From Lepisosteus oculatus (Eukaryota > Chordata > Actinopteri > Semionotiformes > Lepisosteidae): a stretch of 64,000 nucleotides of DNA. Below, piece after piece: positions 10,311-23,800 of this stretch. Location of the stretch: contig NC_090717.1 of the NCBI RefSeq assembly GCF_040954835.1, positions 248,001 to 312,000 of the forward strand, given 5' to 3'. A program made the position numbers and the translations under genes. Each line of letters opens with the position of its first letter. Positions within the stretch are counted from its first letter, which is position 1. Below the pieces are notes generated by a model. The model was given only the letters and a program-made list of their open reading frames with translations. It was not told the DNA's origin and ran no database searches.

Positions 10311-12616
10311 ATGCGGCGGGGCGTCGCGCTGTGGGCTCCCGGGCTGGCGGTGGCCGTGCTGTCGCTGGTGTGGGAGCCTTGCGGGGCGGACAGCGGGGGC
10401 GCCAGCCTCGCCGACCGGGTCATCTGGGCCGTCAACGCCGGCGGAGACGCGCACACAGACGTCTATGGCATCCATTACAAGAAGGACCCCCTGGAGGGGA
10501 GGGTCGGGAAAGGTGAGCCGCCGGGGGTCTCAGCGGGAGCCCTCCTGCTGGGATGGCAGGCAGGCAGCGCGGTCCAGTCCGGGTTTTACACGGAGCTGCA
10601 GGCTGGTGTTCAGGGGCAGGTAGCAGGTGCAGGAAGACTTCTGCAATGTCGCTTTGCGCATACGGGGAAGAGCAGTGGTGGCAGATTGAGGAAATGGTTT
10701 CCTTTCTGTTAATCGGTACAGTTTGCGCAAGACTGCTGCAGCTCGGCAGGGCCGTGCAGTGGGTGTCTGACTCGTTTGGCGTGTTGAGTGAGTTTGTGCG
10801 TCTGTCATTCAGGCCGAGCGAATAACCCCTCTGGCTCCGTTTACCCTCTGCGCCCCAGACGTTGAACTTTGACATGTGACTTGTCAGCGGCTGCTTGCTT
10901 GCGCCCTCTGTTGTTCTTGGGGTGGAAGTGCGCTTGGCGTTGGAAGTTCCTCCCTGAAGCTCGAACCCGTGTTCAGTGTTTTCAGGAAGGTGTAGTAGCC
11001 ACACTGTTAGCTCGAAACAGGCACTGTGGTCTCTGACCCTGTGTGTAGTGCATGTGTCAAGCTCAGGGAAGTAGATCACACTCCCAGTGCACTGCGGTCT
11101 GATCCACTCCTGGTTTTACGGGGAGTCTCGAGTGTCTCCATGAAGCAGGAAAGCGGATCTCTGTTTGCGCCCCGCTGTGTCCGAGCCAGATTCCTCAAGG
11201 CGCTTGCTTCTTTTAGTGTTGTCTCCGGAGCCCCAGCCTGCATTTCTGTCCCTGCTGCCGAGATCCTCGTGAAACCAGGGAGTGTGATCTGACGGGAGCG
11301 GGGCGAGTTCTGACCGAGGGCCCGGGCTGCTTCGGACCCGTCCGTCCTCTCCAGCTCTCGCGTGCGTTGGGGAAGTTTGCTCAGGGGGGTTGTGCTCCCC
11401 CCCAGGGCAGACTTCTGTAAAAACCCACAGCTCACAGTAAAGTGTGGCGCGGATCAGGGTGCTGGGCACTTTGATTCCCTCTTTCCCTGCTGTGTAACTC
11501 ACAGCAGCACAGAGTATACCTCCGTAACCAGCAGATCGGAGGCTCAAGGCGGGGTGCGTGAGGCAGCGAGGCAATGATGTGGGGTGTGCCAGGCTGTGAG
11601 GCAGCGAGGCAGGCTTTGTGAACCGTTTGCTAAGTGAGGTTTTCCCTCTCGTGGGCCACACTCACTCTCCCTTCTCCTCTAGCCTCGGATTACGGGATGC
11701 GGTTGCCGATCCTGCGGTCCAGCCCGGAGGACCAGGTGCTGTACCAGACGGAGCGCTACAACGAGGACACCTTCGGCTATGAGGTACCGATCCGGGAGGA
11801 GGGCGAGTACATCCTGGTGCTGAAGTTTGCCGAGGTCTACTTCGCACAGTCTCAGCAGAAAGTAAGTCACACCTGCGCCGCCATCCCGCCATCCCGCTGT
11901 CTCGCTCTCCCGCCCGCGTCCGTCTGCTGTTCGGCCCTGACCGGCCTGGCCTCCCTGCAGGTGTTCGATGTGCGGCTGAACGGCCACGTGGTGGTGAAGG
12001 ACCTGGACATCTTTGACAAGGTCGGCCACAGCACTGCGCACGACGAGGTCGTGCCCCTCTCCCTGCGCAAGGGCAAGCTGAGCGTGCAGGGGGAGGTGTC
12101 CACCTTCAACGGCAAGCTGACCATCGAGTTCGTCAAGGTAGGGGCGTGAGCGGCTGGGGGGGGCGCTGTCTGCGCTTGGAGCGGGCTCTGACCTGTCCGT
12201 CCGTCCGTCCGCAGGGCTACTACGACAACCCCAAGGTCTGCGCGCTCTACATCATGAAGGGGACGCTGGACGGTGAGTGGGGGTGACACCGGGGCTCTGC
12301 CAGTCTTCTCAAGGGGTGGTTTTGGGGTGTCGGGCACTGTTTACAGCTCCCTGTCCCCCTGCTCTCTGCCTCAGACGTGCCAAAGCTGCAGCCGCACCCC
12401 GGGCTGGAGAAGCGCGAGGAGGAGGAAGAGGAGGAGGAGTACGGGGAGGGAGGGGAGGAGGGGAGGAAGAGCACATCCTCCACCCCCAAGCACCGCGTGC
12501 AGTCGGGCCCTCGTACCCCCAACCCGTACGCCTCTGACAACAGCAGCCTGATGTTCCCCATCCTCGTCGCCTTCGGGGTGTTCATCCCCACGCTGTTCTG
12601 CCTGTGCCGCCTGTGA
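10311..12616 (+). CDS. mlec: Malectin, ER carbohydrate-binding membrane protein
   Basis: ER lectin that binds glucose-trimmed N-glycans and works with ribophorin I in glycoprotein quality control. Exons: 10311-10512, 11683-11861, 11961-12137, 12215-12272, 12375-12616; phases match and give 285 aa (human 292). Residues 1-26 are a signal peptide ending near PCGA. The malectin domain spans about 34-205. The sugar-contacting residues known from Xenopus malectin (Y67, Y89, Y116, F117, D186) are all present at a constant +4 offset: Y71, Y93, Y120, F121, D190. An acidic tract of eight Glu (220-227) follows. A C-terminal membrane helix (about 263-283, ending CLCRL) makes it type I. The start was chosen because it is the only ATG giving a signal peptide in the CpG-rich first exon. 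Confidence 0.97.
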
Positions 12617-13535
12617 GGAGGGGCGCACTGCGCTGCACACGGGACACGAGCTGGGCCGGGCGGCGTCTGAGTGCCTGGGGCGCCCGCCCCCCCCGAGAGA
12701 GAGAGAGAGAGAGTGTGAGAGTGAGTGAGAGCTGCTCTGCGGACCGAAACGGCATCAGGGAGCCCCCAGTTTGCGGGAGCCCCAAGATCTGTGCAGCGCG
12801 GCCTGGCCAGCAGGGGGCACTGGCGCCTCTACTGCAGCAGCACAGACGGACAGACGGACAGACTGCTTTCCCACAAGTGACACGCATGCACACGGCACGC
12901 ACATGCCTCCGCAGCACGATTCTGAAACCTCATTGGCTGAGGCTGCAGGAAGTAGGTGGGCCTGTCCTGCCTGGAGGCGGCGTCTGATTGGCTGCCCCGC
13001 CGGCCTGTAATGAGCGTCATGGCCTCGCCCCCTGCAGGGGTGCCGGGACTGGCGAGCCCGGCCTCGTTAGGGGTGGGGCTCGTGCTGGTGGGTGGCGGGG
13101 CCTGAGACAGAGGGGAGCTGCTCTTTCTGTCTTGTCTTGGTCCTGCTCTTCGCCTCGGCCTGCTGGGTTACTGGCGCCGGGCTGGCAGCTGCTGGTGACG
13201 GGCATGGAGACACTGCCCGGATCACTGCACAGAGCGACTAGCACTGACCCTGCTGCCCCTTTCTGTTTACCGTCCAGCCTGCACCCCTTTAACTAAGAGC
13301 GCCCTTCTGCCTGTGGTGCGGGCTTGGGGTTCCCGGTCAGACACACAGGGCGGCCTGGTGGGGCTGTGGGCAGTGACCAGTGCAGCTGTCTCCTCCCCAC
13401 AAGGAGATGGGGGGGGTCACCTGTGCGAGGAGGGGGCTATGTCCCCTCAGCCCTAACCCACCCCTCCCGCCTGATCGAGACTGGCAGCTTGGTTCTGTAC
13501 CGCCGGACTCATGGAGGCGAGCAGCGAACAGCGTG

Positions 13536-13612
<77 letters not shown>

Positions 13613-14075
13613 AGTCTGTCAGCGTGTCTCTGTCTGTCCGCGTGACGCAGCCCTGGAGGACCGAGTGCTGCCCATCTCTCTGCAGGACGGCCCCTCGCCC
13701 TGCTGTCCCGGCTGCAGGCTGGCCCGGCCTGTAGCCCTTCGAGCCTTTGCCGCATGATTCCCCTGCGGTCGTTCCCGGGGCCCAGCTCAGGCCCCTGGGG
13801 TGGGTGCGCTTTTATGTGAGCGTGAGGCAGATGTGGCTCGGCAGAGAGAGAGGCTCAGGCGTTGATAGAATTGTTCTTCACGACCGCAGGGCTGGCTGCT
13901 TCTCGCCTCCCCCCGCAGTGAGTCCCAGTGGAAGAGCTGGTTTGGGGGGGGGGCAGCTCTGGCCTTTCGGGGGAGACGCCGTGTGACCCCGGAGGCGTCT
14001 GCAGCGAGGGGTGGACACCCCGGTCCTCCACTCCTGGGCGAAGGGGAAATAAAACAGCTGTTTTAAAATCCATAA
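12617..14075 (+). terminator. mlec: mlec 3' UTR with poly(A) signal and TGTC microsatellite
   Basis: GC-rich non-coding sequence following the mlec stop. It holds a GA run at about 12697-12712 and a (TGTC)n microsatellite at 13537-13612 (19 units). AATAAA occurs at 14048-14053. A further AATAAA at 15915-15920 could serve a longer transcript. Which is used cannot be decided from sequence. Confidence 0.55.
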
Positions 14076-15119
14076 CGAGCACCTTTTTAAGTCACTTTTG
14101 AGACTTTTAAAACGACGCCAAAGTTGGAATATTCGTTCGTGTTCGCAGTTTCGATGGCGGAGGGCTTGTGGGAATTTTTACTGACGGTACAGATCACCTG
14201 GTTGTACAGATCCCTGTGCCAAGGTTTTTAAATGTATTTCAGTTTGAGGCCTTTCCTGTTACTTTTGTGCATTAATTTACAATAGGAAACCTTTCTGTCA
14301 GAGAGTCCTGCACTCCTGATGGAACTGCCTTGACAGGAGAGAGACGGGCCAGTCTGACTGACCCCCACACTGACCAGGGTGTACTCTGATGGACACTGAC
14401 CAGAAGGCACTGACTGACCAACACTGACTCTCCCTCTCTAGAGTGCACACCCTGATGGACACTGACTGACTCACTGGCCCGCGGACACTCTGACTGACTG
14501 TCTGACAGGGGGAGCAGGAGGGGGGTTGGTTAGAACAGTTTGGGTTTTCTTGGCTTATTTTTCTGTTTTCTGATGTTTAATTTAAAAGGCAAGCGTGTAG
14601 CTTCTTGGTCTTTCTCTCAGGATGCTGGAGGTGAGGGGGTGACTGTGTGCTGTCGGGTGGTTTACAGTTACTCCGGTTTTATTTTGGTTGTTTTGAGTTT
14701 TACATTTTATCACTGTTTGTACAGAAATTGTGTTTTTGACATGAATCCATGTTGCCTTCGTGTTTTCAATACATGCAAGTGAGCTTCACCTCCACGGCTG
14801 CTTTGTCTGTGTGTCTCGCAAGGCCCGGTCCGCAGGGCCCGGTCCGCTTGCTGCGCTCGGGGCCGGTACGGTCATCAGCAACCCGCCGTGTCTGTGCCGC
14901 TGCAGCAGGCCCTGCTGGCCTTGACCAGTGTGGCCAGCAGGACACAGCTGCCCTGGGTGTCTGGGAAACGTGTCCACACCTCTACCCTCCAGGAATGTTC
15001 CCATTCCAGATTCCTGGGATTTAGCTCCTGCAAATTGGCTGCTATTGGTTCCCACCACTTTCCCTATTACACCAAGCAGGGACGCTTCTGCATCAGGGAG
15101 AATGATTACACTCTGCGCC

Positions 15120-15515
15120 ATTCCAGGTTTTACAGTGGGCTCCATCGGACTCCCACTGCGGAGCAGGCTGGGCCACTCCAGGTTTTACACTGGGCTCCAT
15201 CAAACTCCCACTGCGGAGCAGGCTGGACCACTCCAGGTTTTACACTGGGCTCCATCAGACTCCCACTGCGGAGCAGGCTGGGCCACTCCAGGTTTTACAC
15301 TGGGCTCCATCAGACTCCCACTGCGGAGCAGGCTGGGCCACTCCAGGTTTTACAGTGGGCTACATCAGACTCCCACTGCGGAGCAGGCTGGGCCACTCCA
15401 GGTTTTACAGTGGGCTACATCAGACTCCCACTGCGGAGCAGGCTGGGCCACTCCAGGTTTTACACTGGGCTACATCAGACTCCCACTGCGGAGCAGGCTG
15501 GGCCACTCCAGGATT
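15120..15515. repeat. 55-bp minisatellite
   Basis: About seven copies of a 55-bp unit containing CCAGGTTTTACACTGGGCTC and CCCACTGCGGAGCAGGCTGG. It lies between mlec and unc119b. As 55 is not a multiple of three, the same repeat stays open in several frames; none is a gene. Confidence 0.92.
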
Positions 15516-16002
15516 CTGCAGGTTTCCTGTGAGGTGCAGAGCTCTGCTGGCTGTTAAAAAAAGAGGCTGAATTTCTGACTTGTGTTCCTGGTTCAGCAGC
15601 TCACAGGGAAACCTAGAGGGCGTCAGCCTGCAGTGGAGTCTGATCGGGTCCCCTGTGCAGCACAGGTGGGCAGAGTGCTGCACCCGAAACAGACAGAATA
15701 TAAACATGCAGGCTAAACTAATGCAGCTGGACAGCGCTGCCCCTGACTGCCTCCAGCTCCCTAACACTGTGACGAGCCACCAACGAAGACTGGAGCCCCT
15801 CCAGTGGTCACCCGCAAAAACAACGATTCCTACTGAAGCTCTCTCCTCCCTCCTCCCTCTCTCCAAAGGAATTGCAGTTGGAACGTACTGACTGACTGAT
15901 GCCTGTTTCTTTTTAATAAATGTGCTATTTTATCTAAGTCTTCAAGCAGTTTGCGGATGTGTTATTCAGGGTGTGTGGAGAAGATGTCAGACTCTTTCAA
16001 CT

Positions 16003-16980
16003 TATTGAGCTCCTGAACACACTGCAGTCCAGCACACTGACACTGAGCTCCTGAACACACTGCAGCCCAGCACACTGACACTGAGCTCCTGAACACACTG
16101 CAGCCCAGCACATTGACGCTGAGCACCTGAACACACTGCAGCCCAGCACATTGATGCTGAGCTCCTGAACACACTGCAGTCCAGCACTGTGACCCTGAGC
16201 TCCTGAACACACTGCAGCCCAGCACATTGACGCTGAGCTCCTGAACACACTGCAGCCCAGCACTGTGACACTGAGCTCCTGAACACACTGCAGCCCAGCA
16301 CATTGACGCTGAGCTCCTGAACACACTGCTGCCCAGCACATTGACGCTGAGCACCTGAACACACTGCAGCCCAGCACTGTGACGCTGAGCTCCTGAACAC
16401 ACTGCAGTCCAGCACATTGACACTGAGCTCCTGAACACACTGCAGCCCGGCACACTGACACTGAGCTCCTGAACACACTGCAGCCCGGCACACTGACACT
16501 GAGCTCCTGAACACACTGCAGCCCGGCACACTGACACTGAGCTCCTGAACACACTGCAGTCCAGCACATTGACACTGAGCTCCTGAACACACTGCAGCCC
16601 GGCACATTGACACTGAGCTCCTGAACACACTGCAGCCCGGCACACTGACACTGAGCTCCTGAACACACTGCAGCCCGGCACACTGACACCGAACTACAGA
16701 ACACACTGCAGCCCGGCACACTGACACTGAGTTCCCGAACACAACGCAGCCCGGCACACTGACACTGAGTTCCCGAACACACTGCAGCCCAGCACATTGA
16801 CATTGAGCAACAGAACACACTGCAGTCCAGCACACTGACACTGAGCTCCTGAACACACTGCAGTCCAGCACATTGACACTGAGCTCCTGAACACACTGCA
16901 GCCCAGCACACTGACACTGAGCTCCTGAACACACTGCAGTCCAGCACACTGACATGGAGCTCCTGAACACACTGCAGTGC
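16003..16980. repeat. 38-bp minisatellite open in all three minus-strand frames
   Basis: About 25 copies of a 38-bp unit containing CTCCTGAACACACTGCAGCC, with CACTGACACTGAG completing it. Successive copies shift frame by two, so each minus frame reads the same Cys-rich peptide in rotation, giving three overlapping open frames of about 240-330 codons. No start context, splice pattern or known domain supports coding. Confidence 0.93.
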
Positions 16981-17381
16981 AGCACAGATGCCATGATACT
17001 GAACAAAGACTGGTACTGTACTATTTCTCAGGTACTGAACACGGGAGTCGGGTGGGTACTGTGTTTCGTTGAATTGAAGTTAACTGCAGTGTAAAAAGCA
17101 ATGTTTTAGATAAAAAAATGTAAAGACAGCCTAATGAATTAAAGGACGAAAGTCCCAAATCTTTACACCCCTCCCCCACCGCATTTAATCTCATAAGTGC
17201 TTGAAGTTTTAAAAAGGGGAACAAACAAATGCTTGAACTTATCGTGATTATAATTAATGATCAGTGCTTAATTGAGGAGTCTCTCGTCACAGCGCGAGAG
17301 GCCAGGCACGCCGAACGTGGCGCGAGAGAGACGGGAGAAGGGAGGTTACAAAAACACCGTGCGACTACAAGTAATGTATTG

Positions 17382-17416
17382 GTAGCCATGGAAACTGACG
17401 AGAGGCCTCAGCCAAT
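17382..17416 (+). promoter_or_regulatory. unc119b: RFX X-box and CCAAT box in unc119b promoter
   Basis: GTAGCCATGGAAAC at 17382-17395 matches the RFX X-box consensus GTNRCCATGGNAAC at all defined positions. CCAAT follows at 17412-17416. The pair lies about 90-125 bp upstream of the unc119b ATG in a CpG-rich stretch. RFX factors drive many ciliary genes, and UNC119B delivers cargo to cilia, so the site fits the gene. Not tested here. Confidence 0.6.
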
Positions 17417-17507
17417 GGGAGCGCCTCTTCTCCTCGGCCCTCTCCATAGAGACGCAGGGAAGCCATCTTGGACTGAGCGGCGTCTGGCTCGTACACTCTC
17501 GCTGAGG

Positions 17508-20500
17508 ATGAGTGGCCCCAAGCCTAGAACCGAGCTTCCCCCAACCCCGGACCCCGGGCCAGACTCGGACCCCGGTCCCGCCGCCCCTCCAGCCGCCAGG
17601 GACCGCAAGGCGGGCGGCGGGGTGTTGAAGCGGCTGAAGTCCCGGCGCACTCAGGCGGATCGGCGGCCGGTGACGGAGGAGGAGCTGCGGGCGCTGGGGC
17701 GAGATATCACCCCGGAGGACGTGCTGGGGCTCCGGGCTGTCACCCGCGGTAAACACGGGCGGGGGAGGACGGGGAGCGCAGCTCCCTGGGCCCGGGAGAG
17801 GTGGGGGGACTCGGGGTGGAGGCGCGCTGCCGATCGAGGTGGAGAGAAGTGCCGGACCGCGCGCAGCTTGGCCGGCTGCAAGCAGGACGCTGGTATCCAC
17901 TGGGTGTCTGGAATTAAACTCCTGTTTTGCTCTGTAAAAACCGTTCATCGGAGACGCCCGGCACGGAAACCAGCTCCTCCTGTGAGGATCGGCGCAGTGT
18001 AGTGAAGGAGCACACCCTGGAGGGGGCGCCACACCATCGCGGGGCACACACTACATAGATACACTTAATGTTAATGTTGCTTTATTGGCCCTATACAATT
18101 TCTTGCATTCGGAATTCGTATTTTCGCATACCCCAGCTTGCTCTCCATGAGACACAGACAAGGAGGGAAGCTTGGGGTTAGAGCACAGGGTCAGCCATTG
18201 TACAGCCGGCTGCAGGATTTGAACCAGCAACCTCCTGAGCCACAGAGCCACCGCTCCGCTACTTAACATACAGGGGCAGTTAAGGGAGATCTCGCCCTGC
18301 CAGTGCAGCGATGGGAGGAGAGCCATGTGATCATGGTGAGAGCATGCAGACTCCACTTGGAAAGTACAACATGCTGAATCAAGCCGGGAGCGGCCTACAT
18401 GCCTACCACATGGCTATTTTTACCCCATTCTCCCTGCCAGACACACTGCGCCGTCCTGCTGGCCAAGACGGCACCCTTCCTGCCCACAAGCGAGCCCTGT
18501 GCTGGCCTGATGTTCTCCCCACAAACCTGTCCATCTGCCACAGCCAGAGCCAGTATCTGCGCAGTAACTGGAGGCCCAGTAATTTATGCTAAAGCTGTGT
18601 TTCATATTGTTTCCAGTCCTGAGCAGCCTCAGGCTGCAGTCCAGTTGTGGAACTCTTCTCCAGAGACCTGCTGGTAAGCTGAAGCCTGGAAGTTTCATGA
18701 ATGACCGTTTTTTAAACGGTTAGCAGTGCGTATACTTCTGTGTCTACTGGGCACTTGTTCACCCTAGTAAGGGGTAGTTAAGATGAAGTGAGTGGAGCTG
18801 AGATCGTGGTACATCAGGGTGCAGATGGTGTGGCTCTTCCCTGCCCTTCTGTTGATCACCTGCCAGTACAGTTGCCCTGGGCTTTGCTATTTGTGATCCA
18901 AAAACTCATGTTCCCCCTGTTTACAGGCTAATAAAAATATTTAAGGTGCCGAAGTAATCGGTGAAGACATCTTGATGATTAGGGGTTCTGTCTGCGTTGC
19001 CCAGTCTGCTTTGAGGGAGTCCAGCTGTGCAGCGACGGGGGGCTTCACCCCCCCCTCCCCAGATAAAGAGAAACATTGAGGGGCGCATGTCTCCTGCAGA
19101 GTGAAATTCACACCACAGGGACTACTCTTCCTCCAGAAAGGAGAATGCGGTAGATCAGGTCTACCTGGGCAGGCAGGAGTATGCTGTTAAAGCCCAGTGT
19201 GTGCCCAGCATACGGTATATGCGTCTGACCGGGCACCACTGAACAGCTTCTTCTGGAAAGCCCTCCATCCGGGTTGGCGGGACTCCTTGGAGACGGATAT
19301 GCCTGGAGGGAGTGTGGAGAGGCGGCAGGGATCTGCTCCCTCCTCCAGCTCGGAGCAGACGTGCGAGCTGCTCTGGGACTGCTGAAGCGGAGGAGGGAAA
19401 TGGGAATCTGGCTGGAGGGGATCCTTGTCCTGCAGGTCTGACGGTGAAATTGAAATTGGGAAGCAAGCATTCCCCTCTTCCTCGCTCTTCCTTGTGTGCT
19501 TCTCCCCTCTTTCCTTCCGTCTGCATCCACACGGACAGTCCTGCTCGGTGTGCCCTGCTTGTCTGTGGCCTCATTGCTTTCTACCGGTGTGTTGTCCTGG
19601 GTTGACTGCTCAAGCTGTCTTTTCTCTCTCTCCGTCAGATTACCTCTGCCAGCCTGAAGACAACATCTACAGCATCGACTTCACGCGCTTCAAGATCAGA
19701 GACCTGGAGACGGGCACCGTGCTCTTCGAGATCGCCAAGCCCCCCAATGCCGGTAGGTCGGAGGGCGTGTGCGCGCCGGCTGGTCCCCTCCCTCCTGTTC
19801 CCTCTGGCCCTCGGTCCCTGAGCCTCTCTGTGTCTCTCAGACCCCGACGATGACGATGATGAGGAAGAGAACGGCGACGTGGACTCCAGCGCTGGCCGAT
19901 TTGTGCGGTACCAGTTCACCCCAGCTTTCCTGAGGCTTTGCACCGTTGGCGCCACGTGAGTTTCCTCCTCTTCTGTTGCCCCGATACCTGAGCGCACTCG
20001 GGCCCCACTGCTCCCTCCCTTGCCAACGCCTCCGTCTCTGTGCCTCAGCGTGGAGTTCACGGTGGGCGACAGGCCGGTCAACAGTTTCCGGATGATCGAG
20101 AGGCACTACTTCCGGGACCGGCTGCTCAAGAACTTTGATTTTGACTTCGGCTTCTGCATCCCCAACAGCCGCAACACCTGCGAGCACATCTACGAGTTTC
20201 CACAGCTGCCCGAGGAGCTCAGTGAGTGTTGCCCTGTCTGCAGCCCCCTCGCTCTCTCCTCCTGCGTCCCTCTCCCTCTGCCTTGCTCTCTCTCTCCTCC
20301 TGCGTCCCTCTCCCTCTGCCTCGCTCGCTCTCTCCTCCTGCGTCCCTCTCCCTCTGCCTCGCTCGCTCTCTCCTCCTGCGTCCCTCTCCCTCTGCCTCGC
20401 TCGCTCTCTCCTCCTGCGTCCCTCTCCCTCTGCCTCGCTCGCTCTCTCCTCCTGCGTCCCTCTCCCTCTGCCTCGCTCGCTCTCTCCTCCTGCGTCCCTC

Positions 20501-20791
20501 TCCCTCTCCCTCGCTCGCTCTCTCCTCCTGCGTCCCTCTCCCTCTCCCTCGCTCGCTCTCTCCTCCTGCGTCCCTCTCCCTCTCCCTCGCTCGCTCTCTC
20601 TCTCCTCCTGCGTCCCTTTCTCAGATTCAAATTCAAGAAGCTTTACTGGTACATACAATCAGTACAACATCCACAGACAACATCTACAACATTATAATAC
20701 AAATATGTAATAGGGCATTTACATACAACACATAGAACATATTGGGATACAGGCTCACTGTTCCTCAGGCTGGGACAGGAGATCACGCACT

Positions 20792-20826
<35 letters not shown>

Positions 20827-23800
20827 GAGAGACAGGCTCTCTGTCTGTTCCTCAAGCTGGGACAGGAGATCACATACTGGGTTGTCAGTTCAACTGAGTT
20901 CCCTCCTCCCTCTCCCAGTAGGATTGGCACCCGTTGTGATTCTGGCAGGTATGGGAACTCTGGGATAAGATTTGTAAATTTGGGGAAGAATGTTTGTCTA
21001 ATCCCAGAGTATCTGTCACAGTGCAGTAGGAAGTGCACCTCTGTCTCTATTTCTCCCCGCTGGCAGTGGGAGCACAGCCTGTCCTCTCTGGGCAGCCAGG
21101 TCTGCCTGAGTCGCCCAGTTTCTATGGCCAGGTTGTGGTCACTGAGCCTATACTTCGTCAGGGTCTGTTTTTCCTTGCTGTTTTTTAACCTGGTCAGATA
21201 TTCAGCTTGTAGGTAGATAGATACTTTATTGATCCCGTGAGGGAAATTGCAGTGCAACAGCAGCTTAACACAGACAACACGGCCACAGTGTAACGAATGA
21301 TATAATAATAGTACAATACATACAATACAATCAGTACAGTGAGGGGAGCACTAAAATAGTTACTCACAGTCCAGGACACACAAAGAACAAACTAGAACAG
21401 AACAGTACACAGAAAAATCGTATCACACATATGAATATAAATATAGATGTAAATATAGATATAAATGTATTGCACAGGTCCCTGGCATATATTGCACAAA
21501 AAACGGTTGTAGACGGGGAAGGAAAAAGAAAGAGAACAGATGTAGCAGTAGATGTATTGTATGTTAAGAGTTCTGTAGCATTCCAGTGAATGCTGTGTGT
21601 CAATATAGACACTTACGGTCTTGCGCCCTTCATATACAGTGCCCATAAAAAGTATTCACCCCCCTTGGACTTCTTAACATTTTGTTGTTACAGCATGGAA
21701 CCATGATGTACTTAACTGAGAATTTTTGCCACTCATCAACACAAAGTACTATATAATGTCTGGATTATTTTTCACTTTGACATTTTACTAAATTAATTAA
21801 AAATAAACTGGAAATAATTTAATGCATTAGTATTCACCCCCTTGCTTTGACGCACCTAAATTACCTCTGAAGTGACCAGCTCTCTTCTCCAAGTCATAGA
21901 ATTACTTGACTGGAGTCCACCTGTGTGAAGTTGAGGTGTTTCACATGATTTCAGAATAAATGATGAGACCAAAACTGAACTTTTGGGCCTCAATGTGAAG
22001 CGCTAAGTTTGGTGCAAACCTAACACAGCACATCACACCGAGAACACCATCCGTGCAGTGAAGCATGGTGGTGGCAGCATCATGCTTTGGGGATGCTTCT
22101 CTGTGGCAGGGACTGGAAAACACATAAAGATAGGAGGAAAAATGGATGGAGCCAAGTACAGAAAAATCCTAGAGGAAAACGTGCCGCAATCCGCAAGAGC
22201 ACTGGGACTTGGAAGATGATTCATCTTCCAACAGGACAATGACCCAAAACATATTGCAAAAGCCACACTGGAGAGGCTTAAAACCAAAAAGGTTAATGTC
22301 CCGGAGTGGCCCAGTCAAACCCCAGACCACCATCCAATTGAGCATCTGGGGAATGACTTACAAATTGCTGTTCAGAAACAGTCCCCATCCAACTTGATGG
22401 AGCTTGAGCAATTTTCCCAAGAAGAATGGGCAAAAATTCCAGTGTCAAGATGCGCAACGCTGATAGAGACTCACCCAAAGAGACTTACAGCTGTAATTGC
22501 TGCCAAAGGTGGGCCTACTAAGTATTAACTCGGGGGGGGGTGAATACTTACACATTCAATTATTTTGTTTTTTATTTTTAATTTAGTAAAATGTCTGGAT
22601 TTTTTTCCCTTTGACATTATAGAGTACTTTGTGTTGATGAGTGGCAAAACTTCTCAGTTAAGTACATCATGGTTCCATGCTGTAACACAATAAAATGTGA
22701 AAAAGTCCATGGGGGGTGAATACTTTTTATAGGCACTGTACACATTCCTGCTCAAGTCTGCAAGGCTTGGGGGGCCCCATTTCTAAATCTGTGTCACAAG
22801 GGTGCTCACCGGCACCCCCAGTGAGACCTTCTCTGTCCGCATCGGAGTGGACAAAGTGCAGAGAAGTTGCCATGGAGAATAAAATAGTCAAGCATTAGGA
22901 AAATTGAACCTTTTTATAGTTTTAAAACCCACATTTTATGTAAAAACAACATTTCATTAGGTTATTTTAGATTAACTTCGTACCTAGAATACATACAGTA
23001 TTAAAGGTAAAAAGCTTTTATTTTTTGTCACCTCATTTCGACTGATGAATATTTGTTTATTGCGATACGTTTTATACGTGGAATATTTAATAGTACAAAG
23101 CTTCCAGGTATTGCCAGGTTGATCTTATTTAGTTTACTGTGAATGACAGCGTTATGTTCCTCATACTGTCATGTTTTTACTTGGGACAGATGATGTGAAA
23201 ATATTTAGTAACACAAAGCTTTAAATGAACAGAGTGATATTGCCAAGTTTTTCTTACTTCGCCCGTTATCATGAATGAACACGATGTGTCACTACGTTTG
23301 TGCACGACAAACGAGGTGACATTCAGTTTAATCAAAATGCGATCTGAGAGCTAAAAAAAAAAAAGCTGCCGACATGCACTTAGCCGCTGGGGAAAAAAGC
23401 ATCATCAATAGAAAGCATTTCAGCCCCTTAACTGTGTAATAGATGAGTGACCTTAGACAGAAGTGTCCCATTCCCGTTTGTAACGCTGCCCCTCGAATCC
23501 TCATACTGGCGCTGCTTCACAGAGTAGCAGACTTGGAGGAAGGGCTCGGGGCAACAACCAGAACATGGCCTTTGTGTTTGTGTCCCAGTGGTTAAGGTAA
23601 TGCTGTGTGTCTTGTTGTGATTTGGTTGACTTTGATTTGTGCTGTTTTAGCTGTGTTGTCCTGAGGCTGGTTGGTGTCAGTGAGCCTTAGGACCAGCTGG
23701 CTCAGAGGGCTCAGAGGGCTCTTCTAGGGGCTCAAGCAGGGCCTTGTAGTGGTATAACTTCTGGTCACCATTTCTCAGGTGTAACCACTATTTGATTGCT

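Noticed and set aside
10432-11661. Long minus-strand frames over mlec exon 1 and intron 1
   Set aside because: GC-rich antisense shadows with no splice pattern or family features.
19837-20658. 273-codon minus-strand Arg/Glu-rich frame
   Set aside because: Antisense of unc119b exons 3-4 and the adjoining CT-rich minisatellite.
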